From Paracandidimonas soli (GTDB lineage Bacteria > Pseudomonadota > Gammaproteobacteria > Burkholderiales > Burkholderiaceae_B): a stretch of DNA of 55,457 bases. A program made the position numbers and the translations under genes. Under the pieces are notes generated by a model. That model searched no databases. It saw only the letters and a list, made by a program, of their open reading frames with translations, and was not told the origin of the DNA. The stretch covers positions 1 to 55,457 of the forward strand of contig NZ_SMBX01000015.1 in the NCBI RefSeq assembly GCF_004342005.1, read 5' to 3'. Shown here in pieces: positions 1 to 13,128 of the stretch. Positions within the stretch are counted from its first letter, which is position 1, and every line of letters begins with the position of its first letter.

Positions 1-239
1 CGTTGTGATGTCCTGTTCGCCATGCTGCGCGATGGCGCTTTATATCAACCTCAACCTATCCCTAATCCTTGACAAGGAACATAGGGGCACCCCCCGCCAA
101 GAAGCAAACCCCGATCTTCAGGCCGGGATCCCTCGGCCATTTCCTCCAGGCAGGGATAAACACAAGCTCCCGGGGATATTCCCGTCCTTGCGCAGTTTCC
201 ACAATCGACGCGGCCCCGGCTCGGCGGCATACTCGTGCC

Positions 240-1205
240 ATGCCCCTGCCGCCATCCAACGCCCCGTGTTCTCCGTACCGCCCGCAGCAGGGCGGCGCCA
301 TGAGCGAGTTCCTGCCGATGGCCATTCTCGTCTTCCTGCTGGGGCTCGGCGGTCTGGAAACCGCCTGGTGGCTGTTCACCCGCCAGGCGGTCAGCCTGGC
401 CCTGCTGGAAGCCGCCCGCGCAGGCAGCACGCAGCATGCCAGCCCACAGGCCATTGCGGCAGCCTTTGAAACAGGCCTGCGTCCCTTGCATGCCGGCGCG
501 GGCGCAAATGCCGCCGCCCGCCTTCAGGCGAGCCTGCAACGGCATCGCAGTCAAACCGGCGGGCCGCCATGGCGCATCGAGATCCTGCAGCCGGACGCGG
601 GCAGCTTCCGCCAGTATGGATCGCCGAACCTGCCTCTTGCCAAGAGCACGGGCATGCCGGCCATCGACAACGATTACCAGTACGAACAATATCGTTTGAA
701 TCCCGTTGTCCCGCCGGACGGCCCCACCATCTACCAGGCCAACACGCTCAGCCTGCGGCTGACCTACCTGCACCGCCCCCTGCTGCCCGGCATCGCCGTC
801 CTGCTGCGATCCATCCGCTCGGAAACCGGCGGCTACGCCGACGAGGCCATGCGCCACGGCCTGTTGCCCATGATGCGCTACCTGCAGCTCGGCATGGAGT
901 CCCATCCGCTGCGGTGGCCCGGGCTGCCGGACGGACGCGTCGTCATGGGCGCGGCAAAGCTGCCACCGGCCGCCGAGGCTAAGCCGCCCGCCTTTTCCTG
1001 TTCCGGCGGCTGGTGCCTGCAACCCCAGCAAGCGATTACGGACCCAACTCCTGGCGGACCGGATTCCGGCGGTTCCAGCCCCACGCCTCCCCTCCCGGAT
1101 GAGCAGGCGCCATTGCCTGGCGGCCACGGCACGGAGCCATCCACTCCGCCGGGCGAGCCTCTTCCCGGGGAGGATGAGTTCCCCGTGTGCGAAACAGGCA
1201 TGTGA
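240..1205 (+). CDS. TadE-like pseudopilin-type membrane protein
   Basis: The 321-residue product has a short positively charged N-terminus, then a G-A-x-x-E-F element followed at once by a hydrophobic helix (residues about 20-42). This is the layout of TadE/TadF-like pseudopilins that are anchored by one N-terminal helix. I chose the ATG at 240 rather than the ATG at 300 because the later start would cut into the conserved glycine-glutamate motif; an ATG at 69 is also in frame but adds unremarkable sequence. The rest is predicted periplasmic, with a Cys pair (SCSGGWC) near residue 258 and a Pro/Gly-rich low-complexity tail ending in another Cys. No other tad/flp gene is visible, although the upstream neighbourhood is cut by the window edge. 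The family call is by motif only and moderately sure. Confidence 0.6.
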   Translation: MPLPPSNAPCSPYRPQQGGAMSEFLPMAILVFLLGLGGLETAWWLFTRQAVSLALLEAARAGSTQHASPQAIAAAFETGLRPLHAGAGANAAARLQASLQRHRSQTGGPPWRIEILQPDAGSFRQYGSPNLPLAKSTGMPAIDNDYQYEQYRLNPVVPPDGPTIYQANTLSLRLTYLHRPLLPGIAVLLRSIRSETGGYADEAMRHGLLPMMRYLQLGMESHPLRWPGLPDGRVVMGAAKLPPAAEAKPPAFSCSGGWCLQPQQAITDPTPGGPDSGGSSPTPPLPDEQAPLPGGHGTEPSTPPGEPLPGEDEFPVCETGM

Positions 1206-1277
1206 AGAAGGGCCCCCACGCTGCGCCTTCGGCTTGCGCTCCACCTCGCGGCCTGCATGCCGCTCGGATTCGCCAGG

Positions 1278-1346
1278 CACGGGACAGTCCGCAGAGGACT
1301 GTCCTGTGTCCGGGCTCATCCCCAAGGGGGCGTTTTTACCTTGGGG
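1278..1346. terminator. Convergent intergenic hairpin pair
   Basis: Between the convergent TadE-like and NRDE genes lie two strong inverted repeats. The first (1278-1308) has a 13-base stem with one G-T pair and a 5-base loop around GGACAGTCC/GGACTGTCC. The second (1320-1346) pairs CCCCAAGG with CCTTGGGG. The second overlaps a competing pair, TTTTTACC with GGTAAAAA (about 1333-1361). No clean T-tract follows the first stem. A bidirectional transcription end or a REP-like element are both possible. Confidence 0.45.
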
Positions 1347-1406
1347 CGGCCGCGGTAAAAAGGGCCTCACATCTCGCCCGCTACGCAGACTCCCTGCCCT
1401 CTTTCA

Positions 1407-2180
1407 TCAGCGCTCGCGCAGGAACTCCCAGCGGCTTTCTCCCTCCACCGCGCCGCCCGGTCCGAAGCGCCTCTCGCTCATGCGAATCCTGCCGTCCGCA
1501 TGCACGGCAATCACAGTGGAACAACGGGTGCCATAGTGTTCGCCGGCGATGAAGATGGGTGACAGCAGGCGTTCGCGCTCCAATCCCACCCCTGTGTCGG
1601 GCAAGGCGTCGTCCGGGGCCGGCGTGCGGTCGGCCAGCAGGTCCAGCAACCCGCCCGCATCCGGCTGGCCGCCTTGCCGCAGCATGTGTCCGACCTCCTG
1701 GCGCAGGCGCAAGAGCTTGGGCCACGCCGTGTCCAGCAATCGATTGGACAGTCCGTACAGGCCGGAGTCGAGCAGCCTGGCCGGCTCGCCGGAACGGTTG
1801 GCGGCAAGGGCGCAAGTGGAGGCATCGCCGACGATGAGATTGAAGCCGTTGTAGCGGCCTCCCGACTCGAGCACAGCCCGGGCATGATCGAGAGGCGCAT
1901 CCCCGCCTGCAAGGTAGTCCAGCACCAGCGCACCGCGGCTGGGCGCGTCGGGAACGACGTGCGCCGGATCGCGGTAGTTGGTGATAAGACCGTAGCGGCC
2001 CTGCCGCGTGATGCCCAGCCAGGTGCCGCCGGCGGCGAGATCCCTGCCGGCATAGATGCCCGGCGGATCCTCCCAGGGCCGAACCGGGGCGCTGGGGCGC
2101 GCATGGTACTCGTCGCGATTGGCGACGATCAGCAGAGGCAGGTCGGGGCGCGTATTCAGCGCAAGAACGGCGAGACACAT
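1407..2180 (-). CDS. NRDE family (TANGO2-like) protein
   Basis: The 257-residue protein starts MCLA and carries the family-defining Asn-Arg-Asp-Glu motif at residues 21-24, followed by GGTWLG and TNYRDP. These features place it in the NRDE/TANGO2 family. Cys2 would become the N-terminal residue after Met removal, as in Ntn-type hydrolases, but no substrate is established for bacterial members. It is the last gene of a leftward run, 51 bases behind fabV. The length is typical and the start is fixed by Cys2. Function beyond the family is unknown. Confidence 0.85.
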   Translation of the reverse strand: MCLAVLALNTRPDLPLLIVANRDEYHARPSAPVRPWEDPPGIYAGRDLAAGGTWLGITRQGRYGLITNYRDPAHVVPDAPSRGALVLDYLAGGDAPLDHARAVLESGGRYNGFNLIVGDASTCALAANRSGEPARLLDSGLYGLSNRLLDTAWPKLLRLRQEVGHMLRQGGQPDAGGLLDLLADRTPAPDDALPDTGVGLERERLLSPIFIAGEHYGTRCSTVIAVHADGRIRMSERRFGPGGAVEGESRWEFLRER

Positions 2181-2231
2181 GGCAAGGCTGGGGCTATCAT
2201 GAAGCGAGGCCTCCCGCGCGAAGCCGGCCGA

Positions 2232-3428
2232 TCAGACCTGGACCAGGCCGGGAATGCTTACCTCGGCAGACACATCCGCATCATAGTCCACGCCTTCCAT
2301 GGCGAAGCCGAACAGACGCAGGAATTCCGTCTTGTAGCCGATGTAATCGGTTTTTTCGCGGAAGTTATCGGTATCGATCGTATCCCACAGCGCTTCGACC
2401 TGCTTCTGGATGGCGGGATCCAGTTCGCACTGGTCCACGCGCATCCTGCCCTCGTCGTCCAGTATCGGCGTATCGCTGCAAAGACTGTCGCGATACAGCG
2501 CGTATACCTGTTCGATGCAGCCCTCGTGCGTGCCCCGCTCCTTCATCAGCCTGAACAGCAGCGAAAGGTACAGCGGCATGATGGGCAGCGCGGCGCTGGC
2601 CTGCGTCACCACTGCCTTCAACACGGAAACACGCGCGTCACCGCCCAGCTTCGCCAGGCTGGCGCGGATTTCCAGCACCTTGCGGTCGAGATCCTTCTTG
2701 GCCGCACCGATGGTGCCGTCCCAATAGACACCGTGCGTGATCTCGTCCCCGATATAGGTGAAAGCCGTCGTGGTCGCCCCTTCCGCCAGCACGCCGGCCT
2801 GCAGCAAGGCATCGACCCACATCTGCCAATCCTCGCCGCCCATGACGGCAACCGTATCGGCGATTTCTTTCTCGGTCGCCGGCTCCAGCAAGGTGTGGCG
2901 GATTATTTCCTTGTCGGTATCCAGCCCACGCAGGTTGATGCTCTGGCCGATGGGCTTGAGCACGGAAGAGAAAAGCTCTCCTGTGTGCGGATGCAGGCGC
3001 CGGGGCGATGCCAGGCTGTAGACCACCTGGTCCACCTGTCCCAGGTCGGCCTTGATCATCTCGATCGTGCGCGCCTTCACCGCATCGGAGAAAGCGTCGC
3101 CATTGATATTGCCCGCATAGCGGCCCGCCTCATTGGCAAGCCTGGTGAAGGCCGCGCTGTTGTACCAGCCCGCCGTGCCTGGCTTGCTTCCTTCGCCCGG
3201 CCGCTCGAAGAACACGCCCAGCGTATCGGCGCCGCAGCCGAAAGTGGCGGTAATCCTGGCCGCCAGGCCGTAGCCTGTAGAGGCGCCGATCACGAGCACG
3301 CGCTTGGGGCGGTCCGCAACGTCCCCCTGCTTGCGCACATAGGCGATCTGTTCCCTGACATTGGCTTCGCAACCCGCGGGATGCGCTGTCACACAAATGA
3401 ATCCGCGTACGCGGGGCTTGATGATCAT
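2232..3428 (-). CDS. fabV: Trans-2-enoyl-CoA/ACP reductase FabV
   Basis: This 398-residue enzyme reduces the trans-2 double bond of enoyl-ACP or enoyl-CoA with NAD(P)H, the last step of the fatty-acid elongation cycle. It begins [10 protein letters not shown], the characteristic FabV start, so the in-frame ATG 54 bases upstream was rejected. The Rossmann motif GASTGYG is at about residues 48-54. The Tyr-X8-Lys active-site pair is visible as [10 protein letters not shown]. FabV enzymes are known to be largely insensitive to triclosan. No fabI lies in this window. It sits 82 bases downstream of ftsB in the core-gene run. Confidence 0.95.
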   Translation of the reverse strand: MIIKPRVRGFICVTAHPAGCEANVREQIAYVRKQGDVADRPKRVLVIGASTGYGLAARITATFGCGADTLGVFFERPGEGSKPGTAGWYNSAAFTRLANEAGRYAGNINGDAFSDAVKARTIEMIKADLGQVDQVVYSLASPRRLHPHTGELFSSVLKPIGQSINLRGLDTDKEIIRHTLLEPATEKEIADTVAVMGGEDWQMWVDALLQAGVLAEGATTTAFTYIGDEITHGVYWDGTIGAAKKDLDRKVLEIRASLAKLGGDARVSVLKAVVTQASAALPIMPLYLSLLFRLMKERGTHEGCIEQVYALYRDSLCSDTPILDDEGRMRVDQCELDPAIQKQVEALWDTIDTDNFREKTDYIGYKTEFLRLFGFAMEGVDYDADVSAEVSIPGLVQV

Positions 3429-3510
3429 GGTGCTTTCTCGGATATTGGAATGATGGACGTCCGACGGCCGGATGCCGTTCATGCGGCATGGGTTTCGTAT
3501 CTTTGTATCG

Positions 3511-3840
3511 TCAACGTCCGGGACGCCTGTGCGGCTGCTGCACCGGCCGCAGTTGCGGCTCCGGCTCGCCCGGCTCCAGGAACTGGACGAAGATTTCCCC
3601 TTCTTTCAGCATGCCCATTTCGCCCCGGGCGCGTTCTTCCAGCGCCTGCGTGCCGGAGCGCAGATCCTGCACCTCGGCTTGCAGCGCGGCATTGCGCGCC
3701 ATCAGGGCCTGGTTGGTTTCCTGCTGCGCCACCTGCATCGCCTGCAGTTCGCGCACACGCAACCAGCCGCCCTTGCCCCACCATAGCGGATACTGGAGCA
3801 TCAGCGTCAGCAATGTCAGAGCAAGGAAGAGCAGGCGCAT
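3511..3840 (-). CDS. ftsB: Cell division protein FtsB
   Basis: The small bitopic protein (109 residues) has a short N-terminal cytoplasmic tip, one membrane helix (about residues 3-20), then a coiled coil rich in Gln, Ala, Leu and Glu (about 28-75) ending in the [16 protein letters not shown] segment typical of FtsB/DivIC. FtsB joins FtsL and FtsQ in the divisome. The position immediately downstream of eno (51 bases) is the usual proteobacterial arrangement and supports the call. The C-terminal tail is rich in Pro, Gln and Arg and is probably unstructured. Confidence 0.93.
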   Translation of the reverse strand: MRLLFLALTLLTLMLQYPLWWGKGGWLRVRELQAMQVAQQETNQALMARNAALQAEVQDLRSGTQALEERARGEMGMLKEGEIFVQFLEPGEPEPQLRPVQQPHRRPGR

Positions 3841-3891
3841 GGGAAACGGTACTCATGCGCCCGGCCGCAAGGACCGGGCGCAACAATGGGA

Positions 3892-5343
<1,452 letters not shown>

Positions 5344-5386
5344 TTATGGACGGTACGCGGTAACGAAATAAAAAGTAAAAAACCGC

Positions 5387-6226
5387 TTATACCCAGCCGC
5401 CCTGCTTCACGCACTGATCAATGGCCTGCAGCGATGTCAACAGCCTGCGCATTTCATGCAGCGGCACCGCATTGGGCCCATCGGAGAGCGCCTGCGCCGG
5501 ATCGGGATGGGTTTCCATGAACAGGCCCGCCACGCCGACGGCGACCGCCGCGCGCGCCAGCACCGGCACGAACTCGCGCTGCCCGCCGGAACTGGTCCCC
5601 TGCCCGCCCGGCAGCTGCACCGAATGCGTGGCGTCGAACACCACCGGACATCCGGTTTCGCGCATGATGGCCAGCGAACGCATGTCGGACACCAGGTTGT
5701 TGTAGCCGAACGAAGCGCCGCGCTCACACACCATGATGTTGGAGCCGTCGCCGCCCGCCTGCACGGCGGCGGCCTTCGCCTTGGCGACCACCTGCGTCAT
5801 GTCGTGCGGAGCGAGGAACTGGCCTTTCTTGATGTTGACCGGCTTCAGCGTGGCCGCGCAGGCATGGATGAAATCGGTCTGGCGGCACAGGAAGGCGGGA
5901 GTCTGCAACACATCGACGACCTGCGCCACGGCATCTACCTGCTCGACCGTATGCACGTCGGTAAGCACAGGCACCTTCAGCGTGCTGCGCACGTCCGCCA
6001 GGATCTGCAGTCCCTCGTCCTGCCCCGGGCCGCGATAGGAGCCGCCCGAACTGCGGTTGGCCTTGTCGAAGGAGCTCTTGTAGATGAAGGGGATGCCCAG
6101 TTCATCCGTCAGCTCTTTCAGGACGCCGGCGGTATCGAACGCCATCTGGCGGGACTCGATCACGCAAGGCCCTGCAATCAGGAAGAACGGATGATCCAGT
6201 CCCGCCTCAAAACCGCATAGATGCAT
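5387..6226 (-). CDS. kdsA: 3-deoxy-8-phosphooctulonate (KDO8P) synthase
   Basis: KdsA condenses phosphoenolpyruvate with arabinose 5-phosphate to make KDO 8-phosphate for the lipopolysaccharide core. The 279-residue protein carries [10 protein letters not shown] at residues 16-25 and [11 protein letters not shown] further on. Residue 21 is a Cys where metal-independent enzymes such as that of Escherichia coli have Asn, so this is predicted to be the metal-dependent type. A clear AAGGAG ribosome site precedes the ATG at 6226. It lies between pyrG and eno, as in many beta- and gammaproteobacteria. Confidence 0.97.
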   Translation of the reverse strand: MHLCGFEAGLDHPFFLIAGPCVIESRQMAFDTAGVLKELTDELGIPFIYKSSFDKANRSSGGSYRGPGQDEGLQILADVRSTLKVPVLTDVHTVEQVDAVAQVVDVLQTPAFLCRQTDFIHACAATLKPVNIKKGQFLAPHDMTQVVAKAKAAAVQAGGDGSNIMVCERGASFGYNNLVSDMRSLAIMRETGCPVVFDATHSVQLPGGQGTSSGGQREFVPVLARAAVAVGVAGLFMETHPDPAQALSDGPNAVPLHEMRRLLTSLQAIDQCVKQGGWV

Positions 6227-6314
6227 GAGTATGCTCCTTGTATTGCATTGCTTCGAAGGCGCTGCGCCGGACGATGCCCGCCCCTGCCGCCCGGGCGGGC
6301 ATCATGTCTCCGGA

Positions 6315-8015
<1,701 letters not shown>

Positions 8016-8022
8016 TTATAGA

Positions 8023-9822
8023 TCATCGGATCGGCGCTGTGCGCTCCGACAGCCAGCGCAGCGCATTTCCTTCGAGCAGCGGTTCCAGCCTTTTCCTGAC
8101 TTCCGCATGATAGGCGTTGAGCCACGCGCGCTCCGCATCCGTCAGCAATGACGTTTCGATACAACGCGTGTCGATCGGGCACAGCGTCAGCGTCTCGAAG
8201 GCCAGGAACTGGCCGAACTCCGTCTCCCGCTCGACACGCGCGGCCACCAGGTTTTCGATGCGCACGCCCCACTTCCCGTCGCGATAGAGCCCGGGCTCGT
8301 TGGAGGTGATCATGCCCGCGCGCATGGCGGTATTGGGCAGGTTGGCCGAGCGGTGCGAAATCGACTGCGGCCCCTCGTGCACGTTCATGAAATAACCGAC
8401 GCCGTGTCCGGTGCCATGGCCGTAATCGGCCCCGGCCGCCCAGATCGGCGCTCTTGCAACGGCATCGAGCGCGCCCGACGAAATGCCCTCGGGGAACACC
8501 AGCCCGGACAGCGCAATCATGCCCTTGAGCACGGCGGCGCAGTCCTTGCGCTGCTCGTCCGTCGGATGGCCGATGGCCACCATGCGCGTGATGTCCGTCG
8601 TGCCGCCCAGGTACTGCCCGCCGGAATCGATCAGCAGCAGGCCGTCGCCCTCGATCATCGCATGCGCGGCCGGCGTCGCATGGTAATGCGGCATGGCGGC
8701 ATTGGCATTGAACGCGGCGATCGTGCCGAAGCTCGGGCAGACGAAGCCCGGACGCCGAGCGCGCGCCGCGGTCAGGTGCTCGTCCACCGCCAGCTCCGTC
8801 ATGCCGCCGGCCGGCTGCGCCTGCTCGAACCAGGCGAAGAATTCGCACAGGGCCGCGCCGTCCTGTTCCATGGCCTGGCGCACGTTCTGCAGTTCCTGCT
8901 CCGTCTTGCGCGACTTCAGCAATTGCGAAGGATTGATGGCCTCGACCCTCGTCAAGCCTTCGCCCGCCTCCAGCGCCCCGTGCGTTACTCTCGCGGGATC
9001 CACCAGCAGGGTGGACGGCCGGGGGAGCGCGGCCAGCGCCGCACCGGCATCGGCGTAATCGCACACGACGACGCCATCCTGCGCCAGTCGCCCGGACAGC
9101 CCGGCATCCAGCTTGCCTTGCGCGATGAACAGTCGGGCCTCGTCCCGCCCGAGCAGCAGATGCGCCAGGAACACCGGGTTGTAATCCACGTCGCTGCCGC
9201 GCAGGTTCAGCAGCCATGCGATATCGTCCAGCGCCGACAACCAGTGCCAGTCGGCGCCGTGTCCAGCCATGGCCTGCCTGACCTCGGCCAGGTTGTCCCG
9301 GCGCGTGCGGCAGGCATGGGGAGGCAGGTGCTCGGCCACCGGCGCGCGGGGGGCAGGCGGACGGTCCCGCCAGATGGCGTCGGCGAGGTCATGCCGCGTA
9401 TCCAGCGCCAGCCCCGGCGCCTCGAACGCCTGCAGCCATTGCGCATGCGTGGCCAGCGCCAGCGTATGCCCGTCGACACCCACGGTCTGCCCGCGCTGCA
9501 GATTCTGCGCCAGCCAGGCCGATACGCCGGGAACGTCGGGATGGCCGGCGCGCATCAGCGCAATGCCCGTGCCATCGAGGTCACCCTGGGCCTGCACCCA
9601 GTAGCGGCTGTCGGTCCACAGCCCGGCGAATGACGCCGTCACTACCAATGTGCCGGCCGAGCCGCCGAAGCCGCTAAGCCACTCGCGGAACGCCCATCGG
9701 TCCGGCAGGTATTCGGACAGATGGGGATCGGCCGACAGGACGACATAAGCGTCCAGCCCGGCCTCTTTCATGGCGGCGCGCAACCGCCCGATACGCGCCA
9801 CCGCTTGCGCCGCCAATGTCAT
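8023..9822 (-). CDS. pepP: Xaa-Pro aminopeptidase (aminopeptidase P, long type)
   Basis: A 599-residue M24-family metallopeptidase with two creatinase-like N-terminal domains (about 1-300), the pita-bread catalytic domain (about 305-530) and an M24C tail. This is the long, eukaryote-like aminopeptidase P architecture, which removes N-terminal residues before proline. Metal ligands are visible: Asp in LIDSGGQYLGGTTD, His in GTGHGVGYF, and Glu in NEPGLY and VRIENL. The ATG at 9822 is preferred over 9891 because it follows the scoB stop with one base between them, which suggests translational coupling. The gene symbol is by activity; the protein is not the short PepP of E. coli. Confidence 0.9.
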   Translation of the reverse strand: MTLAAQAVARIGRLRAAMKEAGLDAYVVLSADPHLSEYLPDRWAFREWLSGFGGSAGTLVVTASFAGLWTDSRYWVQAQGDLDGTGIALMRAGHPDVPGVSAWLAQNLQRGQTVGVDGHTLALATHAQWLQAFEAPGLALDTRHDLADAIWRDRPPAPRAPVAEHLPPHACRTRRDNLAEVRQAMAGHGADWHWLSALDDIAWLLNLRGSDVDYNPVFLAHLLLGRDEARLFIAQGKLDAGLSGRLAQDGVVVCDYADAGAALAALPRPSTLLVDPARVTHGALEAGEGLTRVEAINPSQLLKSRKTEQELQNVRQAMEQDGAALCEFFAWFEQAQPAGGMTELAVDEHLTAARARRPGFVCPSFGTIAAFNANAAMPHYHATPAAHAMIEGDGLLLIDSGGQYLGGTTDITRMVAIGHPTDEQRKDCAAVLKGMIALSGLVFPEGISSGALDAVARAPIWAAGADYGHGTGHGVGYFMNVHEGPQSISHRSANLPNTAMRAGMITSNEPGLYRDGKWGVRIENLVAARVERETEFGQFLAFETLTLCPIDTRCIETSLLTDAERAWLNAYHAEVRKRLEPLLEGNALRWLSERTAPIR

Positions 9823-9823
9823 C

Positions 9824-10477
<654 letters not shown>

Positions 10478-10490
10478 GTTTCTTGTCTCC

Positions 10491-11189
10491 TCAGGCGTTG
10501 CGGATGGTGCGCTGTTCGATGCGCTTTTCAGGCGAGGCATTCAGCACGATGCGATGCACATAGATGCCGGGCAGATGGATCTGATCGGGATCCAGTTCGC
10601 CGACCTCCACGATATTCTCGACCTCGACGATCGTGACCTTGCCTGCCATCGCCACGTTCGGGTTGAAGTTGCGCGCCGTCTTGCGGAAGATCAGGTTACC
10701 GCTGCGATCGGCGGTATGAGCCTTGACCAACGATACGTCCGGCGTCAGGGAACGCTCCAGCACGTATGTCTCGCCATCGAATTCCCGCACTTCCTTGCCT
10801 TCGGCCACGATCGTGCCGACGCCGGTGCGCGTGAAGAACGCCGGAATGCCGGCGCCGCCGGCGCGCAGCTTTTCCGCCAGCGTTCCCTGGGGAGTGAATT
10901 CGAGCTCGAGTTCTCCGCTCAGGTACTGGCGCTCGAATTCCTTGTTTTCGCCGACGTAAGAGGAGATCATCTTGCGCACCTGGCGCGTCTGCAACAGCAG
11001 GCCCAGGCCGAAGCCGTCGACGCCCGCATTGTTGCTGACGCAGGTCAGATCGCGGACGCCGGAATCGCGCAGGGCGGCGATCAATGCCTCCGGAATGCCG
11101 CACAGCCCGAACCCGCCCACGCCGATCATCTGCCCGTCGGCCACCACTCCCTCAAGCGCGCTGGCCGCGCTTGCATAGACTTTATCCAT
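10491..11189 (-). CDS. scoA: 3-oxoacid CoA-transferase subunit A
   Basis: The 232-residue alpha subunit carries the CoA-transferase signature [13 protein letters not shown] near residues 25-37 and the [12 protein letters not shown] motif. It pairs with the downstream scoB gene. It is divergent from the ETF-quinone oxidoreductase gene across 272 bases, so the two may share a control region; both act in acyl-CoA or branched-chain catabolism. The substrate (acetoacetate or 3-oxoadipate) cannot be decided from sequence alone. Confidence 0.94.
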   Translation of the reverse strand: MDKVYASAASALEGVVADGQMIGVGGFGLCGIPEALIAALRDSGVRDLTCVSNNAGVDGFGLGLLLQTRQVRKMISSYVGENKEFERQYLSGELELEFTPQGTLAEKLRAGGAGIPAFFTRTGVGTIVAEGKEVREFDGETYVLERSLTPDVSLVKAHTADRSGNLIFRKTARNFNPNVAMAGKVTIVEVENIVEVGELDPDQIHLPGIYVHRIVLNASPEKRIEQRTIRNA

Positions 11190-11461
11190 ACATCACCCTT
11201 TTTTGAATCGCTGCTGTCTCTGGTCGGCCGCATGCATGCTCCTCCGGCATGCGCCAAGGATAATCATACGGAATTTTCCCCGGGCCCGCAGCGCAGCCGC
11301 GCTGCGGTCTGATCCACATCAATCCGCAGATCCGCGCGGCACGGAAGAGCGGACTCCATTACAATTATTCGTTATATCCTGCCGGGGCAAGGCCGGGCTT
11401 TCGGCCGCCCCCGCAGTCCATCAATAAAACATGACCAGAGCAAGATAAGGGGATTTCATTC

Positions 11462-13108
11462 ATGTCAGAACGCGAATCCATGGAATATGATGTCGTCATC
11501 GTCGGCGGCGGTCCGGCCGGGCTTTCCTGTGCGATACGCCTGAAGCAGCTGGCGGCGGACAACAATCGCGACATCGGTGTTTGCGTGCTGGAAAAAGGCG
11601 CGGAAATCGGCGCCCACATCCTTTCCGGCGCGGTCATGGACCCCATCGCCCTGAATGAACTGATCCCCGACTGGAAGGAAAAAGGCGCGCCGCTGAACAC
11701 GCCCGTTTCCGAAGACCGCTTCCTGTTCCTGACCGAGAAAGGCGCCCGCGGCACCCCGAACTGGCTGCTGCCCGCCTGTTTCCACAACAAAGGCAACTAC
11801 ATCGTCCGCCTGGGCGACGTGACCCGCTGGCTGGGCGAACAGGCGGAAAGCCTGGGCGTGGACATATTCCCCGGGTTTGCCGCGGCCGAAGTCCTGTACA
11901 CGGAAGACGGCGCGGTTGCGGGCGTGGCCACGGGCGACATGGGCGTGGCGCGCGATGGCACGCACACTCCGCACTATCAGCCCGGCATGGAGCTGCGCGC
12001 CCGCTACACCATCTTCGCCGAAGGCGCGCGCGGCCATCTGGGCCGCCAGCTCATTGCGCGCTACCGCCTCGACGAAGGGCGCAATCCGCAAAGCTACGCC
12101 ATCGGCCTCAAAGAGCTGTGGGAAGTCGATCCCGCCCAGTCCCATCCTGGCCTGGTCATGCACACCGCGGGATGGCCGCTGGATTCCGATACCTACGGAG
12201 GCTCCTTCCTGTACCACCTGAACGACAACCTGGTCATGGTCGGCCTGGTCGTCGGCCTGGACTACGCCAACCCCTGGCTGTCCCCATTCGAGGAATTCCA
12301 GCGCTACAAGACGCACCCCGCCATCCGCACCACGTTCCAGGGCGGAAAGCGCATCGCCTACGGCGCGCGCGCGCTGACCGCCGGCGGCCTGCTGTCGCTG
12401 CCCAAGATGACCTTCCCGGGCGGCGCGCTGGTAGGCTGCGAAGCCGGCACGCTGAACGCCTCGCGCATCAAGGGAAGCCATGCGGCCATCAAGACAGGCA
12501 GCCTGGCGGCGGAAGCTGCCTTCGAGGCATTGGCCGCCGAACGCAGCCACGACGAACTGACCGCCTATACGTCGGCCTTCGAGACCTCCTGGCTGCACGA
12601 CGAACTGTACAAGTCGCGCAACTTCAAGCAGTGGTTCAAGAAAGGACGCACCATCGGCACGGTAATGACCTTTGTCGAGCAGGCCCTGTTCAAGGGCAAG
12701 GCGCCCTGGACGCTGCGCCACAACAAGCCCGACCATGCCAGCCTGCAGCCGGCCGCCGAATGCCCCCGCATCGACTACCCGAAGCCCGACGGCAAGCTGA
12801 CCTTCGACCGCCTGAGCTCGGTCTTCATCTCGAATACCAACCACGAAGAAGACCAGCCCGTGCACCTGACGCTGAAGGACGCCTCCGTCCCCGTCAAGGT
12901 CAACCTGGCGCAATACGGCGGCCCCGAGACGCGGTATTGCCCTGCCGGCGTCTACGAATTCGTCAAGGATGAAACCGGCTCAGACTGCCTGCAGATCAAT
13001 GCGCAGAATTGCGTGCACTGCAAGACCTGCGACATCAAGGATCCCACGCAGAACATCATCTGGATCGCGCCGCAAGGCGGAGAAGGCCCGGTCTACAACG
13101 GCATGTGA
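11462..13108 (+). CDS. Electron transfer flavoprotein-ubiquinone oxidoreductase
   Basis: This 548-residue inner-membrane-associated flavoprotein passes electrons from ETF to ubiquinone and links acyl-CoA dehydrogenases to respiration. The FAD site VGGGPAGLSCA lies at about residues 14-24. The C-terminal 4Fe-4S ferredoxin-like segment holds four Cys in RYCPAGVY, NCVHCKTCDIKDP and the residues between. DPTQNIIW near the end is typical of the family. The etfAB genes are not in the window. Length is normal. Its stop is 20 bases from the convergent exporter gene. Confidence 0.96.
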   Translation: MSERESMEYDVVIVGGGPAGLSCAIRLKQLAADNNRDIGVCVLEKGAEIGAHILSGAVMDPIALNELIPDWKEKGAPLNTPVSEDRFLFLTEKGARGTPNWLLPACFHNKGNYIVRLGDVTRWLGEQAESLGVDIFPGFAAAEVLYTEDGAVAGVATGDMGVARDGTHTPHYQPGMELRARYTIFAEGARGHLGRQLIARYRLDEGRNPQSYAIGLKELWEVDPAQSHPGLVMHTAGWPLDSDTYGGSFLYHLNDNLVMVGLVVGLDYANPWLSPFEEFQRYKTHPAIRTTFQGGKRIAYGARALTAGGLLSLPKMTFPGGALVGCEAGTLNASRIKGSHAAIKTGSLAAEAAFEALAAERSHDELTAYTSAFETSWLHDELYKSRNFKQWFKKGRTIGTVMTFVEQALFKGKAPWTLRHNKPDHASLQPAAECPRIDYPKPDGKLTFDRLSSVFISNTNHEEDQPVHLTLKDASVPVKVNLAQYGGPETRYCPAGVYEFVKDETGSDCLQINAQNCVHCKTCDIKDPTQNIIWIAPQGGEGPVYNGM

Positions 13109-13128
13109 TCACCGCCGGCCGGGCCGCA

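Noticed and set aside
11465-12913. 482-codon minus-strand frame opposite the ETF-quinone oxidoreductase
   Set aside because: Antisense shadow of a well-supported gene; no domain or start context.
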